From assembly GCA_026225475.1 (NCBI GenBank), contig JAMFSU010000018.1, forward strand, positions 1 to 64,000: a DNA stretch of 64,000 nucleotides, given 5' to 3'. The DNA comes from Duganella sp. (lineage in GTDB: Bacteria > Pseudomonadota > Gammaproteobacteria > Burkholderiales > Burkholderiaceae_D). The translations under genes were made by a program, and so were the position numbers. Position 1 is the first letter of the stretch, and each line of letters opens with the position of its first letter. The notes below the pieces were generated by a model. That model saw only the letters and a list, made by a program, of their open reading frames with translations. It was not told the DNA's origin and made no database searches. This document shows positions 49,653 through 57,824 of this stretch, piece after piece.

Positions 49653-50579
49653 CTAGTAACCGCGCTGGCGGTCGACCAGTCCGGTCAGCGGCAAACCTGA
49701 CTGGTGGCGGCGGATATTGTCCAGTACCAGATCCACGGCACCGGCTGGCCGCGTCGCGCTGGCGATATGCGGTGTGAGGACGATCTCCGGATGGGACCAG
49801 AATGGATGCCCCGGTGGCATCGGTTCGTTTTCGCAAACGTCGAGCACGGCACCGGCCAGATGCCCATTCGCCAGTGTTGCCAGTAAATCGGCCTCGACCA
49901 GATGGCCACCGCGGCCGACATTGATCAGGGATGCACCGACGGGCAATTGCTGGAACAAGGCTTGATTCAAGATGCCGCGGGTGTCGTCGGTGAGCGGCAG
50001 CAGACAGATCAGAATATCGGTGCGCGCCAAAAAATCTGCCAGTCCGACACTGCCACTATGGCATTCGATGCCCTCCAGCGTATGCGCAGAGCGGCTCCAA
50101 CCGGCACAGGGAAAACCAAAGTTGCGCAGTTGCTGCAACACTGCCTGACCCAGCATGCCCAGGCCGAGCACGCCGATGCGGGTGTCGGCGGCCGTGTTGA
50201 CGCGCTGTGCGCGCCATTGCTGTTGCCGCTGCTGGGCAGCGTACAAACGACTTTGACGGTGAATGCCCAGCACTGCATGGGTGACATATTCGACCATGCC
50301 AGCGGCAATGCCAGGTTCGACCATGCGTACTACCGGGAGATGTGCGGGCAGTCTGGAAAAGTCGAATTGATCGATACCGGCGCCGACTGAAAACAGGAGT
50401 TCCAGATTCGGAAATTGTTCGGTGATATCTTCTGGCGGCAGCCACGCCGCCAGATAACGCACGGCACTGCGCTCACCCGTATCGGGCCAGCAGTGAAAGA
50501 CAATCTCGGGCGCTTTTTGCGCAAACAACTGGCCCCATTCGGCGCCGCGCACGGGGTCGGCCTTGTACAGAAAACTCAT
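49653..50579 (-). CDS. D-2-hydroxyacid dehydrogenase, GhrA-like
   Basis: A 308-residue NAD(P)-dependent dehydrogenase with the cofactor motif IGVLGLGMLGQAVLQQL (about 135-151), catalytic Arg in LINVGRGGHLVE, Glu in DVCENEPMP and His in VLTPHIASATRP. The pattern, including the extended start, matches glyoxylate/hydroxypyruvate reductase A. It reduces 2-ketoacids such as glyoxylate or hydroxypyruvate; the true substrate here is open. Confidence 0.87.
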   Translation of the reverse strand: MSFLYKADPVRGAEWGQLFAQKAPEIVFHCWPDTGERSAVRYLAAWLPPEDITEQFPNLELLFSVGAGIDQFDFSRLPAHLPVVRMVEPGIAAGMVEYVTHAVLGIHRQSRLYAAQQRQQQWRAQRVNTAADTRIGVLGLGMLGQAVLQQLRNFGFPCAGWSRSAHTLEGIECHSGSVGLADFLARTDILICLLPLTDDTRGILNQALFQQLPVGASLINVGRGGHLVEADLLATLANGHLAGAVLDVCENEPMPPGHPFWSHPEIVLTPHIASATRPAGAVDLVLDNIRRHQSGLPLTGLVDRQRGY

Positions 50580-50623
50580 GCTTGATCCTGGTGAAGACGC
50601 AGGTCGGCAAGCTTGCCGATGAA

Positions 50624-51529
50624 TTAGCCCAGCGCCTGATTGATGAGGGAATACAACTGATATTGCGGGTCGGTACCGGGCGCTGTGCCTTTACACATCG
50701 ACACCACCGTATCGACACGGGCCAGGCCGATGTCATTGAGCCACGCGCTCAAGTTGCTGCGTTCGGGGACATCAATGCGCACAAAGGTGTCGCGATAAGT
50801 GTTCATCCAGTGGCTGATCAAGGCTTGCGCTGACGCCATATCAGGCGCCACCACCGGGCCGATGGCCCGCCCACGGCCAAACGCGCGCAGCAGAGAAAAA
50901 CCGCACAGCAGACCATCACGCTCGATGACAATGGCTTCGGATACTGCCAGCAGGGCGCTCATCACGGCAGCGCGATCGAGGCCGCTGGCGCGCTGCTCCA
51001 AGGCCAGCAATTGCGGCAGATCAGCAGCCTGCCGCGGGCGTAATTGCAGGCCTGATGGCAACGCCACCGGCACCAAGTTGGTGACCGTTCCCTGATGCTG
51101 ATACAACTCGCCGGTAGCGATGAAGCCAAGCTTTTCATACAGTGGCTGACCCGCCACGGTGGCATTCAATAACACGCTGCGTGCACCGGCTTCGGACAGC
51201 AGGCATTGCATCAACTGGCGGCCCAGTCCCAGGCCTTGCAGCGCGTTGGCGACGATGACCATGCCCAATGCGGCATGCGTGGTGCCGTAGTGCCATACCA
51301 AGCCGCTACCGGCGACTGCTGGTTGCTTGTCAATGCCGCTGTGTTCAATCACGAAGCCATGGCCCAGCGCTTGCACGAACTGCCAGTCTTGCAAACGATG
51401 TGGCCATTGCAAGGCCTGGGTCAGACCGTAACAGGCTGCCAGATCGCTGGCCTGCATAGCGCGCAGTGTGTGCAGCGCGTGTGTATCGGGAGAAGCGGAA
51501 GAGCTTGCTGCGCAGCTTTGCATAGACAT
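50624..51529 (-). CDS. Tandem-GNAT N-acetyltransferase (copy 2)
   Basis: A 301-residue protein with the same two-domain architecture as the gene at 36628. The acetyl-CoA motif is VANALQGLGLGRQLMQCL, and the second domain has LLRAFGRGRAIGPVVAPD. Shared positions run through the whole chain, including the final SLINQALG, so the two arose by duplication. It is divergently transcribed from the aldehyde dehydrogenase at 51746. Confidence 0.82.
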   Translation of the reverse strand: MSMQSCAASSSASPDTHALHTLRAMQASDLAACYGLTQALQWPHRLQDWQFVQALGHGFVIEHSGIDKQPAVAGSGLVWHYGTTHAALGMVIVANALQGLGLGRQLMQCLLSEAGARSVLLNATVAGQPLYEKLGFIATGELYQHQGTVTNLVPVALPSGLQLRPRQAADLPQLLALEQRASGLDRAAVMSALLAVSEAIVIERDGLLCGFSLLRAFGRGRAIGPVVAPDMASAQALISHWMNTYRDTFVRIDVPERSNLSAWLNDIGLARVDTVVSMCKGTAPGTDPQYQLYSLINQALG

Positions 51530-51592
51530 TCCTTATTGGAAGCACCGAATCATCAAGTTGCTGGTCAAGCTACATCATGCCTTGGATCGCTA

Positions 51593-51664
51593 CGCAGAAT
51601 GCTGTTTTCAGGCTGGCATTTTCGCCATCTTATGGCGATCTGCTCGCTTCTCTCGGCACAAAAT
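51593..51664 (-). promoter_or_regulatory. Conserved two-block upstream region of GNAT copy 2
   Basis: CGCAGAATG (51593-51601) and TCGGCACAAAAT (51653-51664) are spaced exactly as before GNAT copy 1. The region also lies between the divergent GNAT and aldehyde dehydrogenase genes and could serve both arms of the island. Confidence 0.6.
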
Positions 51665-51745
51665 AATGCAGGTTAGGTATTAGCATCATCTGGTTACGCG
51701 CGACGGTATCGACCGTGGCGTCCACCCTGATATGAGGATACCTCC

Positions 51746-53218
51746 ATGTTTGATTTTTCTCCGCAGCAGGTCGTCGTCAGAAGTGCGCATTTCATTGGCG
51801 GCATCTATATAGAAGGGCAGCAAAGTCTGCTGGATGTGCTGCGACCTTCCGACGGCGTCGTCTATGCCGGCTTGCCAGTGGCCGATGCCGCGCTGGTCGA
51901 CCATGCGGTGGAAAATGCCTGGCAGGCCTTTAAAACCAGTGACTGGGCCAGCCAGTCGCCGCGTGACCGGGCCCGCATCATGCGTCGCTGGGCCGATCTG
52001 ATCGACGCCGATGTTGCCACGCTGGCACCGTTGGAAGCAGTGGGCTCGACCCGTCCGGTCAAGGATGCGGCGCAATGGGATGTGCCCTTTACGGCAGAGG
52101 GTATTCGCTTTTTTGCCGAGTTGGCCGACAAGCATGGCGGTGAGGTAGCGGCCACGCGCAGTGATCATCTTGGCATGACCATCACGGAACCCTATGGCGT
52201 CATCGGCGCCATCGCCCCGTGGAATTTTCCGCTGGTGATGGCTTCCTGGAAAATCGCTCCCGCCATGGCCGCCGGTAATGCCGTGGTGCTCAAACCGTCA
52301 GAGATGACGCCATTCAGCATCTTGCGGTTGGCCGAACTGGCGATACAAGCGGGCGTGCCGGCGGGTATCTTCAATGTGATTCAAGGCGATGGTCGTCTCA
52401 CTGGCGATGCGCTATGCCGTCACCCTAAGGTCGCGAAAGTGACCTTCACCGGATCGACCGCAACCGGCGCGGCGATCATGCGCGCCTGCGCCGACAGCGG
52501 TACCAAGCCGGTGACATTGGAGCTGGGTGGCAAGAGCCCGCAGATCGTTTTTGCCGATGCGCCCGACCTGGACAAAACCGCACGCACGATTGCCGGTGCC
52601 ATTTCCGGCAATGCGGGTCAGGTCTGCGTGGCCGGCTCACGCCTGATTGTGCAGCGTGGCGTGGCAGAGCGGCTGATGGAAGGCATCCGGCGTCACTTCG
52701 ACGGTTTGCGGGCGGGGCCGACCTGGTCTGGCGCCACGAGCTTGGCGCCGATTATTTCGACCAAACAGCAGCAACGCATTGCCATGATTGTCGAGCGCAG
52801 TGTTGCTGCCGGTGCGCAAGTGATCTGTGGCGGCACCTCAGCGCCGGACAGCGCTGCCCACTATTTACCGACTATGCTTTCTGGCGTCAGTCAAGCCAGC
52901 GAGGCAGTACAGGCAGAAATTTTCGGACCGGTGCTGACGGTGCAAAGCTTCGACGACGATGCCGAAGCATTGGCGCTGGCAGCGCATCCCGACTATGGCC
53001 TGGCCGCCGGTATGCATACCGCTGACCTCAATCGCGCACTGCGTTTTGCCCGTTCCCTGGAGGCTGGCACGGTATGGATTAATCGTTATGGCCGTAGCGG
53101 CGATTTCATCATTCCAACGGGCGGCTATAAGCGCTCCGGCATGGGCAAGGATCTGGGGCGGCAAGCTTTCGAAGCCAACCAGCGCATCAAGAGCGTCCTG
53201 ATTGATTTTGCTGCTTGA
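51746..53218 (+). CDS. Aldehyde dehydrogenase (PuuC/aminoaldehyde type)
   Basis: A 490-residue aldehyde dehydrogenase. The catalytic Cys is C294 (GNAGQVCVAGSRL), Glu in VTLELGGKSPQIVF, cofactor region IAPWNFPLVMASWKIAPAM, and the end GDFIIPTGGYKRSGMGKD. It resembles gamma-glutamyl-aminobutyraldehyde and other omega-aminoaldehyde dehydrogenases. It would oxidise the aldehyde produced by the amine oxidases or transaminase. ATG 51746 follows GAGGATACCTCC. Confidence 0.87.
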   Translation: MFDFSPQQVVVRSAHFIGGIYIEGQQSLLDVLRPSDGVVYAGLPVADAALVDHAVENAWQAFKTSDWASQSPRDRARIMRRWADLIDADVATLAPLEAVGSTRPVKDAAQWDVPFTAEGIRFFAELADKHGGEVAATRSDHLGMTITEPYGVIGAIAPWNFPLVMASWKIAPAMAAGNAVVLKPSEMTPFSILRLAELAIQAGVPAGIFNVIQGDGRLTGDALCRHPKVAKVTFTGSTATGAAIMRACADSGTKPVTLELGGKSPQIVFADAPDLDKTARTIAGAISGNAGQVCVAGSRLIVQRGVAERLMEGIRRHFDGLRAGPTWSGATSLAPIISTKQQQRIAMIVERSVAAGAQVICGGTSAPDSAAHYLPTMLSGVSQASEAVQAEIFGPVLTVQSFDDDAEALALAAHPDYGLAAGMHTADLNRALRFARSLEAGTVWINRYGRSGDFIIPTGGYKRSGMGKDLGRQAFEANQRIKSVLIDFAA

Positions 53219-53506
53219 GGACATGGTGCGCCGGCGTTGCGCAGCCGCACTAAGTTGGTGAAGTTGCGCCGCCGCTGCGCTAGTTGTGCGCATTGCTGCA
53301 CTGCTCGGCAAGCTATGCTGATTGTGCCGGTCAAAACACATGTTTGTGTTTCGTGGTGCCGCCAAAAAGGAATAAATGCTGCGTTTCTGTATGTTGTAAT
53401 CAGTTTCAGGAAATGAATTTTCGACGAATAAGTAGAACTGCCTGTATCGATTTTTTCTTCGCCACTGTTCCAATTGCGTGATCACTTTTTATAGGACGAT
53501 TTTTCA

Positions 53507-54175
53507 ATGAGTACTTTCAAGCCAAAATTCATTACCTTCGACTGCTACGGCACGTTGACGCGTTTCCAAATGTCGGAGACTGCACGTACGCTCTATGCCG
53601 ACCGCGTCTCAGCGGCCGATATGCCATTCTTCCTGCGCCAGTTTTCGGCCTATCGACTCGATGAAGTGCTCGATCAATGGAAGCCTTACGAGCAAGTCGT
53701 CAAGAATGCCATCAAGCGCACCTGTGCACGCTGGAACATCCAGACCACCGAAGCAGAAGCTGGCAGCTTTTATAAGGCCGTGCCGAGCTGGGGCCCGCAT
53801 CCGGATGTGCCTGAACCACTGGCACGGGTGGCCAAGGAATTCCCGTTGGTGATTTTTTCCAACGCTGCCGACGAGCAAATCATGCATAACGTCGAAAAGC
53901 TCGGCGCACCGTTTCATAAAGTCTTCACGGCGCAGCAGGCACAAGCCTACAAGCCACGTCTGCGCGCCTTCGAGTACATGCTCGACAACCTCAACTGCAA
54001 TCCGGAAGATGTCTTGCACGTCTCGTCGAGTCTGCGTTACGACCTGATGCCGGCATCCGACATGGGCATCAAGAACAAAGTCTTTGTCGCACGTGGTCAT
54101 GAGCCATCGACACCGCATTATGGCTACACCGAAATTACCGACCTGAGCGGCTTGCCGGGTGTGGTTGGTCTCTGA
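53507..54175 (+). CDS. HAD hydrolase, haloacid dehalogenase type II (copy 2)
   Basis: A 222-residue HAD protein with motif I FITFDCYGTLTRFQ, motif II LVIFSNAADEQ, Lys motif QAYKPRLRAFEY and the acidic region HVSSSLRYDLMPASDMG. The same subfamily as the gene at 47685 but not a close copy. Type II dehalogenase-like proteins recur in amine and opine clusters, where their substrate is unclear. The ~285 bases before it hold no gene. Confidence 0.82.
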   Translation: MSTFKPKFITFDCYGTLTRFQMSETARTLYADRVSAADMPFFLRQFSAYRLDEVLDQWKPYEQVVKNAIKRTCARWNIQTTEAEAGSFYKAVPSWGPHPDVPEPLARVAKEFPLVIFSNAADEQIMHNVEKLGAPFHKVFTAQQAQAYKPRLRAFEYMLDNLNCNPEDVLHVSSSLRYDLMPASDMGIKNKVFVARGHEPSTPHYGYTEITDLSGLPGVVGL

Positions 54176-54252
54176 TTCGGTAGCTGGTAACTAGTGCACC
54201 GGCGTCCTGGTCCGGTGGTCTTCGTGGTTGAACTTCTTTGGTGAGGCACTTC

Positions 54253-55875
54253 ATGAGCAAACGAGATTTGGATAACACTCCCGCAGTTGATACCGTCATT
54301 TCCGGCGAGCCGATAGAAAATGTGCGCGCCGGTTTCAGCCGCCGCGACATGATGCGCACGGTGCTGGCTGGAAGTTTGATGAGTGCCACTGCAACTGGTT
54401 TGCTCACGGTCACCGGGTCGGCCTTTGCGCAGACGCCACGGCGCGGTGGCAAGATCAAGATTGCCACACAGTCGAGCGCGACCTCGGATACGCTTGATCC
54501 GGCCAAGACTGCACACTCGACCGATTACACCCGTGTGCACATGTTCTACAACGGTCTGACCTCGCTCGATACCAAGCTGGGTCCGCAAATGATGCTGGCC
54601 GAAGAAATGAATACCACGGACGCGACCTTGTGGACCGTCAAGCTGCGTAGCGGCGTGCGCTTCCACGACGGCAAGCCGCTGGCACCAGCGGATGTGGTGT
54701 TTTCGCTGATGCGTCACAAGGACCCCGCCACCGCTTCCAAGGTCAAGGTGATTGCCGATCAGTTTGAAACGATCAAGGCGACTGGCCCGAATGAAGTGCA
54801 GATCAAGCTGACCGGGCCGAATGCCGACTTGCCGGTGATTCTGGCCACGGCGCAGTTCCTGATCATCAAGGAAGGTACCACCTCGTTTGCCACGGCCAAC
54901 GGTACCGGCGCTTTTAAATGCAAGGAATTCACCCCCGGCGTGCGTACCATCGGTGTGCGCAATGATGAATACTGGAAATCCGGAAAACCTTATCTCGATG
55001 AAGTTGAGTTGTTTGGCATCCCGGATGAAGCGGCACGCGTCAATGCGCTGCTGTCGGGCGATGTACATTGGATCAATGAAGTCAATCCACGCTCGGTGGC
55101 GCGCATTAAATCCACACCCGGCTTTACGCTGATGGAAACCAAGTCGGGCCTGTACAGCGATCTGATCATTCGTCAGGATGCGGCCCCTGGCAACAGCATG
55201 GACTTCACCATGGGCATGAAGTATCTGCTCGATCGTGAACAGATCAAGACCGCAGCATTTCGTGGTCACGCGGTGATTGCCAATGACCAGCCGATCGATC
55301 CGACCAACCGTTTCTTCTTTGCCGGTCTGCCGCAGCGTGCCTACGACCCGGACAAGGCCAAGTTCCATCTGCAAAAGGCGGGTGTGATCGGCAGCACGAT
55401 TCCGCTGGTGGCATCGGTGGCAGCAGCCGGCTCGGTCGACATGGCCTTGCTGATGCAGCAATCGGCACAGAAAATTGGTCTCAAGCTCGACGTCAAACGC
55501 CTGCCTGCCGATGGTTACTGGTCCAATCAATGGATGAAGGTGCCGCTCGGGTTTGGCAATGTCAATCCACGTCCCAGCGCCGATATTTTGTTCACGCAAT
55601 TCTTCAAGTCGGATGCGCAATGGAATGAATCTGGCTGGAAAAATGCCCAGTTCGATCAATTGCTGGTGGCGGCCCGTGGTCAGACCGACTTTGACAAGCG
55701 CAAGCAAATGTATGCCGACATGCAGACGCTGGTGCACGACAAGGGCGGTATTGGTATTCCGGTGTTCATCATCAATCTGGAAGGCATCAGCAGCAAGATC
55801 AAGGGCGTGCAACCGATTCCATTGGGTGCCTTCATGAACTACACCAGTGCCGAATACGTCTGGCTCGAAGCTTGA
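54253..55875 (+). CDS. ABC substrate-binding protein, SBP_bac_5 (system 2)
   Basis: A 540-residue binding protein, the same length as the protein at 43890-45512. The twin-Arg-type signal is SRRDMMRTVLAGSLM. Blocks such as VFSLMRHKDPATASK, GHAVIANDQPIDPTNRFFF and GFGNVNPRPSADI are nearly identical in the two. Differences cluster in the predicted ligand-facing regions, so the pair may bind related but different solutes. ATG 54253 is seven bases after GAGG. The next gene starts about 120 bases downstream. Confidence 0.9.
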   Translation: MSKRDLDNTPAVDTVISGEPIENVRAGFSRRDMMRTVLAGSLMSATATGLLTVTGSAFAQTPRRGGKIKIATQSSATSDTLDPAKTAHSTDYTRVHMFYNGLTSLDTKLGPQMMLAEEMNTTDATLWTVKLRSGVRFHDGKPLAPADVVFSLMRHKDPATASKVKVIADQFETIKATGPNEVQIKLTGPNADLPVILATAQFLIIKEGTTSFATANGTGAFKCKEFTPGVRTIGVRNDEYWKSGKPYLDEVELFGIPDEAARVNALLSGDVHWINEVNPRSVARIKSTPGFTLMETKSGLYSDLIIRQDAAPGNSMDFTMGMKYLLDREQIKTAAFRGHAVIANDQPIDPTNRFFFAGLPQRAYDPDKAKFHLQKAGVIGSTIPLVASVAAAGSVDMALLMQQSAQKIGLKLDVKRLPADGYWSNQWMKVPLGFGNVNPRPSADILFTQFFKSDAQWNESGWKNAQFDQLLVAARGQTDFDKRKQMYADMQTLVHDKGGIGIPVFIINLEGISSKIKGVQPIPLGAFMNYTSAEYVWLEA

Positions 55876-55994
55876 TGCCTGACGCTTGATCGTCAATATC
55901 AGCAGTAACTGCCGACGTGCCGACCATGGCGGGCAGCACGCCGCTATCGTTAACCGCAAGGCAACGACGGATGACCTGTCGATAAAGGATTGAT

Positions 55995-56951
55995 ATGAAC
56001 GGTATGGTCGGGCGTCTTATCTTGCGCCGTCTGGCGCTTGGCGTATTGACGCTATTTCTGGTGTCGATTGGGGTGTTTTTCATCACCAATCTGTTGCCGG
56101 GCGATGCCGCCCAGACTGCCCTGGGCCAGGCGGCCACACCGGAAACGGTGGCTGCCTTGCGCTTGCAGTTTGGCCTGGATCTGCCAGCACCCTTGCGCTA
56201 TGCTCATTGGCTGACCAATCTGCTCAACGGTAACCCGGGTATTTCTCTGGTCAACAATGCATCAGTGGCGCAAATGATCTCCGGACGCTTGCCGGCGTCG
56301 CTGATGCTGGCCGGCGTGACGGCATTGGTTTCAGTGCCGATTGCACTGCTGCTGGGCATCGCGTCGGCCATGTATCGTGGCTCGATCTTTGATCGCTGCG
56401 TCAACGTTACCGCCGTGATGCTGATCTCGGTGCCAGAATTTTTGGTCGCGACGATTGCCGTCATGTTGTTTGCGGTCAAGTTGCGCTGGTTGTCGGCGTT
56501 GTCGCATACCTCCGATGTCGCCACCTTCGGCGCGTTCGTCAAGGCCTATGCGATGCCGGTGATGACCCTGTGCTTTGTGATCGTGGCGCAAATGGCGCGC
56601 ATGACGCGTGCTGCGGTGATTGATCAATTGCGTTCCTCCTATGTCGAAATGGCCTTGCTCAAGGGCATCAATCCCACCCGCATCGTGTTGCGTCATGCAC
56701 TGCCCAATGCGATTGGGCCGATTGCCAACGCGGTCGCCTTGAGCCTGTCGTATCTGCTCGGCGGTGTGATCATCGTCGAAACCATTTTCAATTATCCCGG
56801 TATCGCCACCCTGATGATCGATGCCGTTACCACGCGCGACATGCCATTGGTGCAAGCCTGTTCGATGATTTTCTGCGCTGGTTATCTGTTGCTGGTACTG
56901 ACCGCCGATGTGCTTGCCATCGTTTCCAATCCAAGACTGAGAACACGATGA
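55995..56951 (+). CDS. Dipeptide-type ABC permease, DppB-like (system 2)
   Basis: A 318-residue permease, the same length as its counterpart at 42899. It has the start LTLFLVSIGVFFITNLLPGDAAQT, EAA loop region SSYVEMALLKGINPTRIVLRH and end SNPRLRTR. The stop overlaps the next gene by four bases (ATGA), so the permease pair is translationally coupled. Confidence 0.9.
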   Translation: MNGMVGRLILRRLALGVLTLFLVSIGVFFITNLLPGDAAQTALGQAATPETVAALRLQFGLDLPAPLRYAHWLTNLLNGNPGISLVNNASVAQMISGRLPASLMLAGVTALVSVPIALLLGIASAMYRGSIFDRCVNVTAVMLISVPEFLVATIAVMLFAVKLRWLSALSHTSDVATFGAFVKAYAMPVMTLCFVIVAQMARMTRAAVIDQLRSSYVEMALLKGINPTRIVLRHALPNAIGPIANAVALSLSYLLGGVIIVETIFNYPGIATLMIDAVTTRDMPLVQACSMIFCAGYLLLVLTADVLAIVSNPRLRTR

Positions 56952-57820
56952 AATCCTCTTCTGAATCCAGCGTGGATACGGCACCAGTGCCAGTGGCAAC
57001 TATCCGTCGTCGTCGCTCGCGCCGTTCATGGCTGGGCATGATTGGTCTGGCGCTGGTTGTGTTCTGGCTGGCCATGGCCATGATCGGGCCGCGGATTTCA
57101 CCTTACGATGCCGCCGCCATCGTCGACACCGATGTCTTTAGCGGCATCAGCAGCAAGTTCTTGCTGGGCAGCGATTATCTTGGACGCGATATGTTGAGCC
57201 GGATTCTGTTTGGCACGCGCTATACCATCGGACTGGCCTTGGCGGCGACTTTGCTGGCCAGTTCGGTTGGTACTACGCTGGCCTTGTTTGCGGCGCTGGC
57301 CGGTGGCTGGATCGACGCCACTATTAGTCGTGCGCTGGATGCACTGATTTCAATTCCGAGCAAAATGTTCGCCTTGATGATGGTGGCCACGTTCGGTTCC
57401 TCGATCTGGTTGCTGATTCTGACTGCCGCCATTGCCAACATGCCGGGTGCCTATCGGATTGCCCGGTCACTGGCGGTCAACGTGCAGGCGATGGAATATG
57501 TTCAGGCGGCGCGGGCGCGCGGTGAAGGTGCGCTGTATATCACCTGCGTGGAAATGCTGCCGAACATGATCCGTCCTGTGTTGGCCGATCTGGGCTTACG
57601 CTTTGTGTTTGTGGTCTTGTTGCTCAGCGGCTTGAGTTTTCTCAGCCTGGGGGTGCAACCGCCGGACGCCGATTGGGGGTCACTGGTGCGGGAAAATATT
57701 TCTGGTCTGGGCGAGGGGGCCACTGCCGTCATCATGCCGGCGTTGGCGATCGCCAGTCTGACCATTGGTGTCAATCTGCTGATCGACAATTTGCGCGGCC
57801 GACGCGCCGGAAAGGATTGA
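56948..57820 (+). CDS. Dipeptide-type ABC permease, DppC-like (system 2)
   Basis: A 290-residue permease with a basic start (VATIRRRRSRRSW), first helix LGMIGLALVVFWLAMAMIG, marker LGSDYLGRDMLSRILFGTRY, EAA loop EYVQAARARGEGALYITCVEM and the end NLLIDNLRGRRAG. It matches the system 1 DppC-like protein along its length. The ATPase gene starts four bases after its stop. Confidence 0.9.
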   Translation: MKSSSESSVDTAPVPVATIRRRRSRRSWLGMIGLALVVFWLAMAMIGPRISPYDAAAIVDTDVFSGISSKFLLGSDYLGRDMLSRILFGTRYTIGLALAATLLASSVGTTLALFAALAGGWIDATISRALDALISIPSKMFALMMVATFGSSIWLLILTAAIANMPGAYRIARSLAVNVQAMEYVQAARARGEGALYITCVEMLPNMIRPVLADLGLRFVFVVLLLSGLSFLSLGVQPPDADWGSLVRENISGLGEGATAVIMPALAIASLTIGVNLLIDNLRGRRAGKD

Positions 57821-57824
57821 AACC

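Noticed and set aside
54124..55959. Very long open frame (about 611 codons) on the minus strand opposite the substrate-binding gene
   Set aside because: It mirrors a well-supported gene on the plus strand, has no ribosome site or recognisable domain, and is the expected antisense shadow in GC-rich DNA. The same applies to long antisense frames opposite glyA, gabD, the tartrate dehydrogenase and the ATPases.
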